From Sulfurimonas sp. hsl 1-7 (GTDB lineage Bacteria; Campylobacterota; Campylobacteria; Campylobacterales; Sulfurimonadaceae), in the NCBI RefSeq assembly GCF_030577135.1, contig NZ_JAUIRR010000005.1, forward strand, positions 2,113 to 66,112: a stretch of DNA of 64,000 nucleotides, written 5' to 3'. How positions within the stretch are numbered: the stretch's first letter is position 1; every line of letters begins with the position of its first letter. Positions 52,809 to 61,979 of the stretch are shown piece by piece. The position numbers and the translations under genes were made by a program. The notes beneath the pieces were generated by a model, which saw only the letters and a list, made by a program, of their open reading frames with translations, had not been told where the DNA came from and searched no databases.

Positions 52809-53620
52809 TCAAAGAACTTCTAAAAGATGTCAGTGCAAAATTAGCACATATCGAACGCTCACAAAGAGAAGCACAACTGCTTTTAATGTTTTATCTTGAT
52901 AAAGATGAACTTTGGCTTATCACCAATCAAAACTCTGAAGTTGAAGTTGGTGAGGATTTTTTTGCTTTAGTTGAACGAAGAGCGAAAAATGAACCTTTTG
53001 AATATATTACAAACAGAGTCAGTTTTTACTCTGAGGAGTTTTATATAGACGAAGGTGCTTTGATCCCAAGACCTGAGACGGAACTTCTTATAGATGAGGT
53101 GATAAAACGTGTCCCGGCTGATTCTGAACTGACTTTTGTTGAAGTTGGAGTAGGGAGCGGGATCATCTCTATTATGCTTGCTCTACATTTTAAAAATGCA
53201 AAGTTTATAGCGGTTGATATCTCTCCTAAAGCTTTAGAGGTAACAAAGAAAAATCTTGCAAAATTTGATCTGCAAGACAGGGTTGAGTTACGTCTTGGCT
53301 CGCTTCTTGATGAAGTGGAGGAAGAGATCGATTATCTGGTTTCAAATCCACCATATATCGCGAATGATGCAGCACTGGAATCAAACCTCTCATATGAACC
53401 GCAAAATGCACTTTTTGGCGGTGAGATCGGAGATGAGATCATTCAGGAACTTCTTGATGAAGTCTTAAAACGAAAAATTAAGTTTTTTAGTTGTGAGATG
53501 GGTTATGATCAAAAAGATAAAATACAGAATTATTTGAAAAACAAATATTACACAAGTTTAGATTTTTATAAAGACCTCAGTGATTTTGATCGGGGTTTTA
53601 CCTTAAAGGCAACACAATGA
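52790..53620 (+). CDS. prmC: Peptide chain release factor N5-glutamine methyltransferase
   Basis: A 276-residue SAM methyltransferase with the catalytic 'LVSNPPYIAND' (NPPY) motif (~183-187), SAM-binding 'FVEVGVGSGIISIML' and 'PRPETELLIDEVI'. It methylates the GGQ glutamine of release factors RF1/RF2. The ATG at 52790 has AGAGGG upstream and lies inside the M48 gene; the stop overlaps the DUF4149 start by four bases. Normal length. Confidence 0.94.
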   Translation: MRSKYIVKELLKDVSAKLAHIERSQREAQLLLMFYLDKDELWLITNQNSEVEVGEDFFALVERRAKNEPFEYITNRVSFYSEEFYIDEGALIPRPETELLIDEVIKRVPADSELTFVEVGVGSGIISIMLALHFKNAKFIAVDISPKALEVTKKNLAKFDLQDRVELRLGSLLDEVEEEIDYLVSNPPYIANDAALESNLSYEPQNALFGGEIGDEIIQELLDEVLKRKIKFFSCEMGYDQKDKIQNYLKNKYYTSLDFYKDLSDFDRGFTLKATQ

Positions 53621-54099
53621 TAAAAAGAAATATATTTTTAGACTTTAGTTATTTACTAGTAATAGCTGCAAGTCTCGGTGGCGTTTTAGCCTTAGGTGCA
53701 TTAGTGGCACCGGTTGTTTTTCATACAGATACAATGCTGGTTGGAGCACTTTTAGATAATTACAATGCCGGAATAATTATGGGTGAGATTTTTCGTAGAT
53801 TCTCGTACTGGATCTACTTTTTAGCTGCATACGTATTTATCTATGAAGCACTTATGTATAAACAGGGGCAACGTGATAATATTGCACTCATTAGTAGCTT
53901 TTTAACTATTGCAACATCTTTAATGTTCTCGGCAGTATATTCACCGAAAATTTTAGCTATGCAGGCACTAGGTACTGAAGCGACGCAAAGCGATACATTT
54001 CAAAACATCCATATAGCAAGTGAGATAGATTTTAAGATTTTAGCAGTTTCACTACTGGTATTATTTATTCGTCGCTTGATGTTGCTACGTATCTCTTAA
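53617..54099 (+). CDS. DUF4149 domain-containing membrane protein
   Basis: A 160-residue protein with four membrane helices. 'LVIAASLGGVLALGALVAPVVF' (in part), 'GEIFRRFSYWIYFLA' and 'NIHIASEIDFKILAV' match the DUF4149 (TMEM205-like) pattern, where the R(R)F and H-x-x-S regions are conserved. Function unknown. It is joined to prmC by an ATGA stop-start overlap. It ends 58 bases before the NosL-like gene, which has its own -10-like TAGAAT box. Confidence 0.82.
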   Translation: MIKRNIFLDFSYLLVIAASLGGVLALGALVAPVVFHTDTMLVGALLDNYNAGIIMGEIFRRFSYWIYFLAAYVFIYEALMYKQGQRDNIALISSFLTIATSLMFSAVYSPKILAMQALGTEATQSDTFQNIHIASEIDFKILAVSLLVLFIRRLMLLRIS

Positions 54100-54157
54100 C
54101 AGTTTTTTAACACTTTTTCGATAGAATCTTTTTACCTTAAATACAGAGGCTAAAAAG

Positions 54158-54823
54158 ATGCAATCTCTCAAAATTTTTATCCTATTTTTACTCTCAACTA
54201 CACTTTATGCAGCTCCAAACTATTCAACTGCGATCAAAGAGAAAAAGATCTACCCTATGGGGAAAAAGATCTATGCCTCAAGATGTCAGCAGATAGATGT
54301 AAACAGTTACGCCTCTTACGAATCTTTACTCAAAGCTATAGATGAAAAATCTTTATGCAAAAAACTAAACCCTAAACATCTTGAAGCACTCTCTTTATAC
54401 CTCTGGGACCTGCAACGCAGAGATACCAAAGAGAAACATTACGGCAAGTTAATTGTATCTCATCAGGATAAGTGTCCGGTGTGTGGAATGTTTCTGTATA
54501 AATATCCCACTTGGATAGCAAAGATTCAGTATGAGAATAAAGCGTACTTCTTTGACGGGATTAAAGATCTTTTCAAGTACTACTTTGAACATCAAAAAAA
54601 TATACAAGAGATACTGGTACAAGATTATTACACGCAAAAAGCTTTAGATGCAAAAGAATCTTTTTTTGTTATAGGCAGTGACGTGTATGGACCTATGGGG
54701 AACGAGTTTATCGCTTTTGAAACACTCAAGTCGGCAAAGAAGTTTATGGTTGATCATAAAGGGAAAAAGCTCCTCAGATTTGATGAAATTAGTGAAGATA
54801 CGGTGTACGGTTTAGATGATTAG
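54158..54823 (+). CDS. NosL-like protein with extra N-terminal domain
   Basis: A 221-residue exported protein. The signal peptide is cleaved at LYA/AP; unlike usual NosL it has no lipobox. Residues ~22-95 resemble a cytochrome c fold without heme: one Cys in 'YASRCQQID', no CxxCH, then 'LNPKHLEALSLYLWD'. Residues ~98-215 are NosL-like: 'CPVCGMFLYKYPTWIAKIQ', 'AYFFDGIKDLFKYY', 'VYGPMGNEFIAF', 'AKKFMVDHKG'. NosL proteins bind Cu(I) through Cys/Met and serve nitrous oxide reductase. No nos genes are here; an ABC system follows with an eight-base overlap. Confidence 0.78.
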   Translation: MQSLKIFILFLLSTTLYAAPNYSTAIKEKKIYPMGKKIYASRCQQIDVNSYASYESLLKAIDEKSLCKKLNPKHLEALSLYLWDLQRRDTKEKHYGKLIVSHQDKCPVCGMFLYKYPTWIAKIQYENKAYFFDGIKDLFKYYFEHQKNIQEILVQDYYTQKALDAKESFFVIGSDVYGPMGNEFIAFETLKSAKKFMVDHKGKKLLRFDEISEDTVYGLDD

Positions 54824-55985
54824 TTTTAACTCTCAACTTTTTGTGTATGCACTTCATACGCTCTTTCGTTTTTTTACTAAAAATCTTTTTGTTGTGATCG
54901 TATATACACTTCTTGTAGGACTGCTCTCTTCGTTGTTCTTTATACAAACAAGTGTTAAGTACCAGGTTGACAAAATAGCAGCTCAATATCCCGATATCGT
55001 AGTGCAAAACCAAAAAGCGCAAAGATATACAACGATAGATGATACAAATCTCAACAAGATATATGAGATTTATGGTGTGAATGATGTTGTAGCTCGTGTG
55101 TACGGGGAGTATGAATACAAACAAGCAGATCTCAGTTTTAAGATTGTAGGGGTAGATATATTTGAAACACAAAAAGAACCTTACCTTGAGAGTGTACTTA
55201 AATCGTCTGAACTAAGAGGAGGGGAGATGTTCCTCTCAAAAGAGTTAGCTGAGCTTTTTGCAAAGAACTATTATAGAGATGAGTTTAATTTTTTACAACC
55301 CTCTTTAAAAGTGAAAAAGATGGGTATCGCTCAAAGCTTTAAGAGTGACGCTATAGATAAAAAATATCTGGCCGTAATGAGTAAAGAGGATGCAAAAGAG
55401 ATCTTTGGATATAAAGCAAACGAGTTTACCGATATAGCTGTTTATCTCTCAAACCAAAATGAGCTGATGAACGTGATTACACAACTCCAGCAACTCTATC
55501 CAAATGCAAAAATGGTTACAAAGGAGGATGAACAAACAAATATTGAGATGTTATTTGATTATGACAGCGGGATTTTTATTACACTGTTTATTATCTCAAT
55601 CTTTACATTTTTTATGATCGTATATGATAAAACAAACAGTGTAAGCAGCAGTGAAAAAAGGGAGATAGGGATACTTAAAGCTTTAGGGTGGAGGGTAGAA
55701 GATATTCTGCGTGTAAAGATATATGAAGCGAGTATTATTTCGATTTTTTCATACATCTTTGGTGTTGTATTGGCGTTAGGCTATCTTTACTTCTTTGACG
55801 GGTATTACCTACGGGATATCTTTTTAAATATAGCAGGGGTAGAGCAGATAGACTCTTTAGAACTAAGAGTAGACCTACAACCTTTAGCTATCGTATTTTT
55901 CCTGAGTGTCCCGGTATATATTGCCGCAACTATTATTCCGTCATGGAAGATAGCAACTCAGGATGCTGATGAGGTGATGAGATGA
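54816..55985 (+). CDS. MacB/LolC-type (FtsX family) ABC transporter permease
   Basis: A 389-residue protein with one N-terminal helix (~25-45), a ~200-residue periplasmic domain, and three C-terminal helices (~250-270, ~305-330, ~355-375). 'SSEKREIGILKALGWRVEDIL' (in part) is the FtsX-type coupling motif that contacts the ATPase. Such proteins drive periplasmic or outer-membrane processes by mechanotransmission rather than classic import. It overlaps the NosL-like gene by eight bases and the ATPase gene by four, so the subunits are co-translated. Confidence 0.88.
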   Translation: MISFNSQLFVYALHTLFRFFTKNLFVVIVYTLLVGLLSSLFFIQTSVKYQVDKIAAQYPDIVVQNQKAQRYTTIDDTNLNKIYEIYGVNDVVARVYGEYEYKQADLSFKIVGVDIFETQKEPYLESVLKSSELRGGEMFLSKELAELFAKNYYRDEFNFLQPSLKVKKMGIAQSFKSDAIDKKYLAVMSKEDAKEIFGYKANEFTDIAVYLSNQNELMNVITQLQQLYPNAKMVTKEDEQTNIEMLFDYDSGIFITLFIISIFTFFMIVYDKTNSVSSSEKREIGILKALGWRVEDILRVKIYEASIISIFSYIFGVVLALGYLYFFDGYYLRDIFLNIAGVEQIDSLELRVDLQPLAIVFFLSVPVYIAATIIPSWKIATQDADEVMR

Positions 55986-56638
55986 TCCGGTTAATCCAAC
56001 TCAATAAATCGTATAAAGAGAAATCTGCTCTTAAAGATATCAATCTCTCATTTAAAGAGGGTGAACTTGTTGTTCTTAAAGGAGTGAGCGGTAGCGGGAA
56101 AACTACAATTCTTTCTTTAATATCGGCGCTTTTAAAACCGACAAACGGTGAGGTGATTGTAGATGGGAAAAAGCTTTCAAGAATAGCGGATCATTTTGCA
56201 AGTGAATTTCGCCGCGATAATATAGGTTTTATTTTTCAGAGATACAACCTTATCCCAAACATGAGTGTGGCTGAGAATATCCTCCTTCCGCTGCGACCGT
56301 TAAACCTTCCAAAAGAGGAGTTGCAAACGAGGCTGGATAAGCTGCTGGAGCTTTATAAACTCCAAGAGTATAAAGACAATTATTCCCAAAACCTCTCAGG
56401 TGGACAACAACAGCGTGTGGCAATTGCAAGAGCTATTGTAAATGACCCGAAAATCATACTCGCAGATGAACCGACATCAAACCTGGATAAAGAGCTCTCG
56501 TTAGAGTTTATAGAGCAGATAAAAGCTCTTAAGAGTGAAAATAAAACGATCATTATAGCGACGCACGATCCGCTCTTTTTTGAGCTTGATTTTGTTGATC
56601 GCATCGTAGAGATTGAAAACGGACAACTAAAAGCATGA
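55982..56638 (+). CDS. LolD/MacB-type ABC transporter ATP-binding protein
   Basis: A 218-residue ATPase: Walker A 'KGVSGSGKTTIL', Q-loop 'FIFQRYNLIPNMSVAENI', signature 'NLSGGQQQRVAIARAI', Walker B 'IILADEPTSNLD' and H-loop 'IIATHDP'. It pairs with the adjacent FtsX-type permease. The four-base ATGA overlaps on both sides show tight coupling of permease, ATPase and the following membrane protein. Confidence 0.93.
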   Translation: MIRLIQLNKSYKEKSALKDINLSFKEGELVVLKGVSGSGKTTILSLISALLKPTNGEVIVDGKKLSRIADHFASEFRRDNIGFIFQRYNLIPNMSVAENILLPLRPLNLPKEELQTRLDKLLELYKLQEYKDNYSQNLSGGQQQRVAIARAIVNDPKIILADEPTSNLDKELSLEFIEQIKALKSENKTIIIATHDPLFFELDFVDRIVEIENGQLKA

Positions 56639-57591
56639 GTTTAACGCCTGAAGTTTTAAGTATCTATATCGTTGATATACTTTTTCTGTTTTTCGCGTCG
56701 ATCGCCTTTTATTTGAGTCTAAAAATTACACTGGGATACGATCGAAATAAAAATACGCAACAGCAGTATGAGCTTGAGAAAAAAAGCTACCTGGCAGCTA
56801 CCATTATCAAGTTTATTTTCTTTATCAAGATCCCGATGTTTGTCTTCTTTGTCTTTACCCTCGATAAGATCTCAAATATCTTAGTAGGTGCAATGTGTGC
56901 AGCCGGAGTTGTCAATGCAACCGAGTACGGTGTACCGTTACTGATACTTAAAATGTTAAATCTGTATCTCTTTGCGTTTTGGATCACACTCAACAGTGAA
57001 GATATGAAATATGAAGAGCAAAAATATTTTCGTGCAAAGTTTTTACTTTTTATCGTTGCTTTTGTTTTACTTCTGATTGAGATTATTACAGAGATAGTGA
57101 TGTTTTCAAGTATAGATATAAACAGTATTGTAGATTGTTGCGGTGCTATTTTCTCTGTGACAGATACTACCTATATCTCTGAGCTTTTATCGAAAGATAC
57201 ACTCTTAGTAACTCTATTTTATGGAAGTTTTATCCTGTTAGCACTCTCTTTCCTCTTAAAACAAAGAGCTCTTTACGGAGTGTTGAATCTTCTGTTTGTA
57301 ATCGTATCTATATTGTCGCTTATATCATTTTTCGGCACCTATATATATGAACTTCCGACACATCACTGTCCGTTTTGTATGTTGCAAAAAGATTATAACT
57401 ATATAGGGTATTTTTTATATATCTTTTTATTTTACGGAACATATTACGGAGTATCTCTTGCATTTTTAGAGTATGAAAGAAAAGAGGTAAAAAGAAGATT
57501 TAATCTCTCACTACTGTTTAATTTTATCTATTTAGTATTAGTGAGTTATTTTCCGATAAGTTATTATTTTAAAAACGGAGTTTGGCTTTAA
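56635..57591 (+). CDS. Multi-pass membrane protein with CxxC motif, last gene of the NosL/ABC cassette
   Basis: A 318-residue protein with about eight membrane helices. Two Cys sites stand out: 'SIVDCCGAIFSV' (~165) in a loop, and 'ELPTHHCPFCMLQKDYNY' (~245), whose CxxC-x-LQ resembles the redox site of DsbB/DsbI-type quinone-linked disulfide enzymes, though overall similarity is not shown. His-His-Cys-x2-Cys plus Met could equally bind copper. It overlaps the ATPase gene by four bases, so it is part of the same unit, and its stop overlaps the convergent J-domain gene stop by four bases. Function inferred only from context. Confidence 0.7.
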   Translation: MSLTPEVLSIYIVDILFLFFASIAFYLSLKITLGYDRNKNTQQQYELEKKSYLAATIIKFIFFIKIPMFVFFVFTLDKISNILVGAMCAAGVVNATEYGVPLLILKMLNLYLFAFWITLNSEDMKYEEQKYFRAKFLLFIVAFVLLLIEIITEIVMFSSIDINSIVDCCGAIFSVTDTTYISELLSKDTLLVTLFYGSFILLALSFLLKQRALYGVLNLLFVIVSILSLISFFGTYIYELPTHHCPFCMLQKDYNYIGYFLYIFLFYGTYYGVSLAFLEYERKEVKRRFNLSLLFNFIYLVLVSYFPISYYFKNGVWL

Positions 57592-57884
57592 CGATTAGGG
57601 CCAAATTTATCGTTCCACCACTCTTGCGGCGTATATGTAGCTGTTTTGATACTCTCTTCATCAAACGGGTATTCAAAGTTGTCACAGTAGTTCATAATAG
57701 TTTCATATGCTTCATTTATTTGCATACTCATCTGTGTTGCGCGATCGGGATTCTCTTTATGTTTATCTGGATGCCATTTCTTCATGAGAAGTTTGTATTT
57801 TTGTTTGATTTCTTTTAGAGAGGATTTTTCACGAAGACCAAGGAGTGATTTGGCCTTCATGAGTTTTTCAAAGGAGGAGTTCAA
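57588..57884 (-). CDS. J-domain (DnaJ-like) small protein after ftsZ
   Basis: A 98-residue protein that is mostly one J domain: helix II 'LKEIKQKYKLLMKKW', the HPD motif in 'WHPDKHKENPDR', and helix III 'MQINEAYETIM'. A short C-terminal tail ends 'TPQEWWNDKFG'. It would stimulate a DnaK-type Hsp70. It starts at TTG 57884, five bases after the ftsZ stop, probably by translational coupling; ATG 57860 would remove part of helix I and lacks an SD. It is the last gene of the ppiD-ftsA-ftsZ unit. Confidence 0.85.
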   Translation of the reverse strand: MNSSFEKLMKAKSLLGLREKSSLKEIKQKYKLLMKKWHPDKHKENPDRATQMSMQINEAYETIMNYCDNFEYPFDEESIKTATYTPQEWWNDKFGPNR

Positions 57885-57889
57885 TAGCT

Positions 57890-59014
57890 CTAGTCTTGTT
57901 GTTTTCTCATATATGCAGGGATATCTAGGTAGTCACCGTCTAGCTCTCCGCCTACAACCATACGAGGGCTCATTCTTACTTTTGGAGTAATTGGTTCTTG
58001 AGCTTCAAAGTCAGTATTATTTGTTAATACTTCCTCTTCCTCTTTATCAAAACCAGTTGCTACGATAGTAATTCTTACATAGTTTTCAGGAAGATCTGCA
58101 TCTGTTGAAGTTCCCCAGATAACATCTGCTTCATCGTGAGCACTTTCGTGTACAACTTCCATAGCTTCAGACATATCGATAAACGAGAAGTCAGGGTGGA
58201 TTTTAAAGTGTACAAGTACACCCATTGCACCGTTGATAGACATATTGTCAAGTAACGGAGACTCGATAGCCGCTTTAATAGCTTCATAAGCAGCATTTTC
58301 ACCTTCATGCTCACCAACACCCATAAGTGCCATACCTCTATGACTCATTACAGTTTGTAGATCGGCAAAGTCAAGGTTGATGTCGTTATCACCGCTTGAT
58401 AAAATAACACCAGATGTTCCGCTTACAGCTTGTGCTAAAACGCTATCTACGATCTTGAAGCTCTCTTTTAGACCAAGTCTTCTGTCGATGATAGATAAAA
58501 GTTTGTCATTTGGAATAACTACGATAGAGTCACTCTCTTTTTTCAGCTCTTCTAAACCTGCATCTGCAAGTTGTAGTCTTTTCTTCCCTTCAAATTTGAA
58601 AGGTTTTGTAACTACTGAAATAGTAAGTGCGCCTACCTCTTTTGCGATCTGAGCAACAACAGGTGCAGCACCAGTACCAGTACCTCCACCAAGACCAGCA
58701 GAGATAAATACGATATCAGCACCCTCTAAAGCGTTTCTAATTTCATCATAGTTCTCTAGTGCAGAATCACGACCAACTTGTGGCTTCATACCAGCTCCAA
58801 GACCTTTTGTCAGGTTTGCACCGATTTGGATCTTTGTTGCAGATGTGTTTTCGTTAAGTACTTGCGCATCCGTATTTACAAGCATCATCTCGATGCCACC
58901 CACACCTTCATTTAGCATATGACCGATCATGTTGCCGCCACCGCCGCCAACACCTACAGCAATAATTCTTGCACCGCTTGGGTTTTGTACCTCTTCAACT
59001 ATAAATGGTTCCAT
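57890..59014 (-). CDS. ftsZ: Cell division protein FtsZ
   Basis: A 374-residue tubulin-like GTPase: 'IIAVGVGGGGGNMIGHML', the tubulin signature 'GLGGGTGTGAAPVVA' (~105-119), 'LNLDFADLQTVM'-like sequence (NLDFADLQTVMSHRG) and a short C-terminal linker with a conserved peptide 'LDIPAYMRKQQD', which is the FtsA/ZipA-binding tail. It polymerises into the division ring. SD AAAGGAG is seven bases before ATG 59014; ftsA ends 12 bases upstream. Confidence 0.98.
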   Translation of the reverse strand: MEPFIVEEVQNPSGARIIAVGVGGGGGNMIGHMLNEGVGGIEMMLVNTDAQVLNENTSATKIQIGANLTKGLGAGMKPQVGRDSALENYDEIRNALEGADIVFISAGLGGGTGTGAAPVVAQIAKEVGALTISVVTKPFKFEGKKRLQLADAGLEELKKESDSIVVIPNDKLLSIIDRRLGLKESFKIVDSVLAQAVSGTSGVILSSGDNDINLDFADLQTVMSHRGMALMGVGEHEGENAAYEAIKAAIESPLLDNMSINGAMGVLVHFKIHPDFSFIDMSEAMEVVHESAHDEADVIWGTSTDADLPENYVRITIVATGFDKEEEEVLTNNTDFEAQEPITPKVRMSPRMVVGGELDGDYLDIPAYMRKQQD

Positions 59015-59026
59015 TATCTCACTCCT

Positions 59027-60385
59027 TTAAAATAACTGTGTAGCCCAGTTCCAAAATTTGCTAACAACACTAGGTTCATCACTCTTTTTCTCTTTTGATG
59101 CCTCAAGGTTAACCATCTTAGTAGTTTCCTCTTCCTGCTCAGCTACAGGTACACTCTCTTGCATCGATTGATTAAAATCAACTTTTACATTAGATGTAGG
59201 TTCTTCATTTGAATGACGAACTCTTTTATTGACATCAATTTCATACGGCGTATACGGTGTAGCTGAAAACATTATAAGACCTACCGCACTTGCATATTCC
59301 GGCTCGAGAAGTCCTTCAAAAAGACCATCCATCTCCATCGGTTTTGCTAAACGCACAGGGACAGAGCCAAAAGTAGCAATTGCCAGATCACGAATACCTT
59401 CCATTTTTGAAAAACCGCCGGTAAGGACTACACCTGCACCGATCTGGTCTTTAAGTCTACTGTTTTCGATAAACTGAGCAAGAATCATCAGTGTCTCTTC
59501 AACTCTTGCAAAAACTACATTATGTACAACTTCTAATGATACTTCATGTGTAGTATGCTCATCACCGATAATAGGTAATTCAATTAGATCGTTGCTTGGA
59601 GTTAATAGTGAACCAAAGTCCAGTTTTACTTTATCTGCTGCATTAAGCGGTGTATGAAGTGCCATTGAAAGGTCACTTGTTACATGTTTTGAACCAACAC
59701 CGAGATATTCGTTATATCTGATCGCATTACCTGAATAGATAGCTATGTTACTTGTCTCAGCACCCATGTCGATAACAGCAGCACCAAGCTCTTTTTCATC
59801 TTCATTTAAAACGGCAATTGCTGAAGCGTATGAGTTAAGAACAATGTTTTCAACTTCAACACCCGCACCGCGAACCGCTTTTTTCAGGTTGTTCAGGTTT
59901 GATTTTTGTGTAGTAATGATATGCGTTTCAACTTCAAGACGCGATGCATTCATCCCGAGTGGATCTTCGATAAAGTCTTGATCATCTACTTTAAAGTTAT
60001 ATGGAAGTGCATGGAGTACTTCATATTCGTTAGGGATATTTGCATTGTAAAGCGATGTGTGCATTACACGTTTGATCTCATCAAAGCTTATCTCTTTTGA
60101 TTGGATATTTACAATCCCGTTTGAGTTTAAACTTTTAGTATATGCACCAGATATTGAAACTATAGCACTCGTTGCAGTTGAACCAGATACTCTTTTAGCA
60201 TCTTCAACAGCTGTTTTTATACTACGAGCTGCAAGTTCAATATTTACAATACTTCCCTTTTTCAGACCTTGCGCTTTAGTGGTACCGGCACCTGTGATAG
60301 TTATAGAGTTGTCATCTGCTATGTCAGCAGTAATTGCACAAATCTTTGTCGAGCCAATATCTATGGCTAAAACATTTCTACTCAA
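59027..60385 (-). CDS. ftsA: Cell division protein FtsA
   Basis: A 452-residue actin-like protein: 'VLAIDIGSTKICAITADI', 'GIVNIELAARSIKTAVEDA' (in part), 'AAVIDMGAETSNIAIY' and 'GVVLTGGFSKMEGI'. A C-terminal extension ends in an amphipathic helix 'VSKFWNWATQLF' that binds the membrane. It anchors FtsZ. The start is TTG 60385 with AAGGA eight bases upstream; ppiD ends one base before it. Confidence 0.96.
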   Translation of the reverse strand: MSRNVLAIDIGSTKICAITADIADDNSITITGAGTTKAQGLKKGSIVNIELAARSIKTAVEDAKRVSGSTATSAIVSISGAYTKSLNSNGIVNIQSKEISFDEIKRVMHTSLYNANIPNEYEVLHALPYNFKVDDQDFIEDPLGMNASRLEVETHIITTQKSNLNNLKKAVRGAGVEVENIVLNSYASAIAVLNEDEKELGAAVIDMGAETSNIAIYSGNAIRYNEYLGVGSKHVTSDLSMALHTPLNAADKVKLDFGSLLTPSNDLIELPIIGDEHTTHEVSLEVVHNVVFARVEETLMILAQFIENSRLKDQIGAGVVLTGGFSKMEGIRDLAIATFGSVPVRLAKPMEMDGLFEGLLEPEYASAVGLIMFSATPYTPYEIDVNKRVRHSNEEPTSNVKVDFNQSMQESVPVAEQEEETTKMVNLEASKEKKSDEPSVVSKFWNWATQLF

Positions 60386-60386
60386 T

Positions 60387-61853
60387 TTAGAGTCCTTGGA
60401 TAAATATCTCAGTTTTATATCTATTTTGTAGAGTTTTTATCAACCCTTCACTAAAGATACTAGTTTTTAATCTAGCTACCACATCAGCTTGATCATTATT
60501 TGAATTTTTAAGCAACTTTTGTTCCAAAATGTTAAAGAGAACAATTTTTCCACTTTGTAAAGTTACAAAACTGCGTTTTTTGTCTGAAGTAAAAAGCTTT
60601 TGTAAAAATTCAGCACTTTCCATATCGTTTAACGAAGCTAATTTACCTACTGATTCCATTGTTAAAAATTCAGATTTTTGCCCTTTGAATACAGCAACTG
60701 AATTGTTAGCTAATTCTAAAATTTTCTCTTTTTTCTTTTGGTCGATATAAAAAGGTAAAACTTTTGATTTCGCTTGCTCAAACGTTTTTGGCGTCGCAGG
60801 ATTTACTTTAACCAGTTCAAAACTATAATATACACCATCTACGTTAATAGGTTTGATAAAAGGCTTTGTCATAGCTGTTGTTGAGAGTTTTTGTAACACT
60901 TCTGCGTTAAACGGGTTTTTGTTATTTGAAACTACAGCTTCATTGATAGTAACTGTTTTATCAAGCTTACCGTTTTTATAATCAACAAAAGTTCTTAAAG
61001 CCGCTTTTTTTGTAGCTGCCGCATTTAACTCTGCTATAACTGCGTCTTTCGCTTCTTCAAGTGAAAGAATTTTCCCATCGTTGTCTTTAAAATGGTTTTT
61101 GTTGTCTTGGTAATGATCAGCAATTGTTGCATCATCATATGTAGCAGTTACATTTTCTTGTTTGATAAACTTTACGTTGTAACTTACTTCATTCATAAAT
61201 TTATTTTGCATTGTTAGCCAAAAAGATTTTAGATCCTCATCTTTAATCTCTATATTGATCTCTTCTGTAGATAATACTTTGTATTCGATCTTATCTGAAA
61301 TACTTAAAAGTGTGTCTAAGATTTTAGCTTCATTTTTACTTGTTTTTACGTTCAGTAAAGAGATCGTTTTTTGAATAAGAAGTTGTTTTCTTAACTCTTG
61401 TTCATACTCTGCAATGCTTAGTCTGTTTTGAGAGAGAACTTGTTTATATACTTCTTTATCAAATACACCATTATTGAAGAAGTTTTTATCTTGTTTGAGC
61501 TGATCGTAGAGCTCTTGATCGTTGATGCTAAGATTATATGATTGCGCCAGGTTCACTAAAAGTGCTTGGTTGATTAGTTGTTGCAATGCTTGTTGTTGCA
61601 GTCCAAACTGTTTTGCTCTCTCTTCGTCAAAATTACCTTGGAACATCTGTGCATATTGTTGATAGAGTCTAGAGTAAGACTTTTGGAGTTCACCCATACT
61701 AATCTCTACTTCACCTACTTTAGCAACTGCTCCGGCTTTATCACCGTAGTTATATTGACCCCATCCAACAAAACCTGCACCTACAAATGCGATTGTTGAA
61801 ATCCAGATAGTAATTATAAGCCACTTTTTGTGTCTTTGCATCCATGTAATCAT
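60387..61853 (-). CDS. SurA-N/PpiD-like periplasmic peptidyl-prolyl isomerase
   Basis: A 488-residue membrane-anchored chaperone. The N-terminus 'HKKWLIITIWISTIAFVG' is a single helix, followed by a SurA N-terminal type helical domain ('VGEVEISMGELQKSYSRL', 'LQQLINQALLVNLAQ'). A parvulin-like segment (~230-350) is present but I do not see strong catalytic motifs, as in PpiD, so isomerase activity is doubtful. It assists folding of outer-membrane or periplasmic proteins. It is the first gene of the ppiD-ftsA-ftsZ-J unit; AGAGGA lies ~11 bases before the ATG. Confidence 0.88.
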   Translation of the reverse strand: MITWMQRHKKWLIITIWISTIAFVGAGFVGWGQYNYGDKAGAVAKVGEVEISMGELQKSYSRLYQQYAQMFQGNFDEERAKQFGLQQQALQQLINQALLVNLAQSYNLSINDQELYDQLKQDKNFFNNGVFDKEVYKQVLSQNRLSIAEYEQELRKQLLIQKTISLLNVKTSKNEAKILDTLLSISDKIEYKVLSTEEINIEIKDEDLKSFWLTMQNKFMNEVSYNVKFIKQENVTATYDDATIADHYQDNKNHFKDNDGKILSLEEAKDAVIAELNAAATKKAALRTFVDYKNGKLDKTVTINEAVVSNNKNPFNAEVLQKLSTTAMTKPFIKPINVDGVYYSFELVKVNPATPKTFEQAKSKVLPFYIDQKKKEKILELANNSVAVFKGQKSEFLTMESVGKLASLNDMESAEFLQKLFTSDKKRSFVTLQSGKIVLFNILEQKLLKNSNNDQADVVARLKTSIFSEGLIKTLQNRYKTEIFIQGL

Positions 61854-61933
61854 AAAAAATATATCCTCTTGGTGTAATTTGCGATATTTTATGTAATTTA
61901 GCCTTTAAACTTGATAAAGAAACGATACAAAGA

Positions 61934-61939
61934 TATAAT
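61934..61939 (+). promoter_or_regulatory. -10 box of bioA
   Basis: TATAAT 40 bases before ATG 61980 in the 126-bp divergent spacer with ppiD, followed by SD AGAGG seven bases before the ATG. Confidence 0.5.
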
Positions 61940-61979
61940 CTTGCCAAAAAAGTATTAGAGATTATGAAAGAGGTATATT

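Noticed and set aside
54158-54823. c-type cytochrome assignment for the NosL-like protein's N-terminus
   Set aside because: The pattern is cytochrome-like, but there is no CxxCH, so covalent heme is not expected.
54789-55172. 127-codon minus-strand frame opposite the ABC permease
   Set aside because: Antisense to conserved coding sequence, Cys/Tyr/Ile-rich shadow, no SD.
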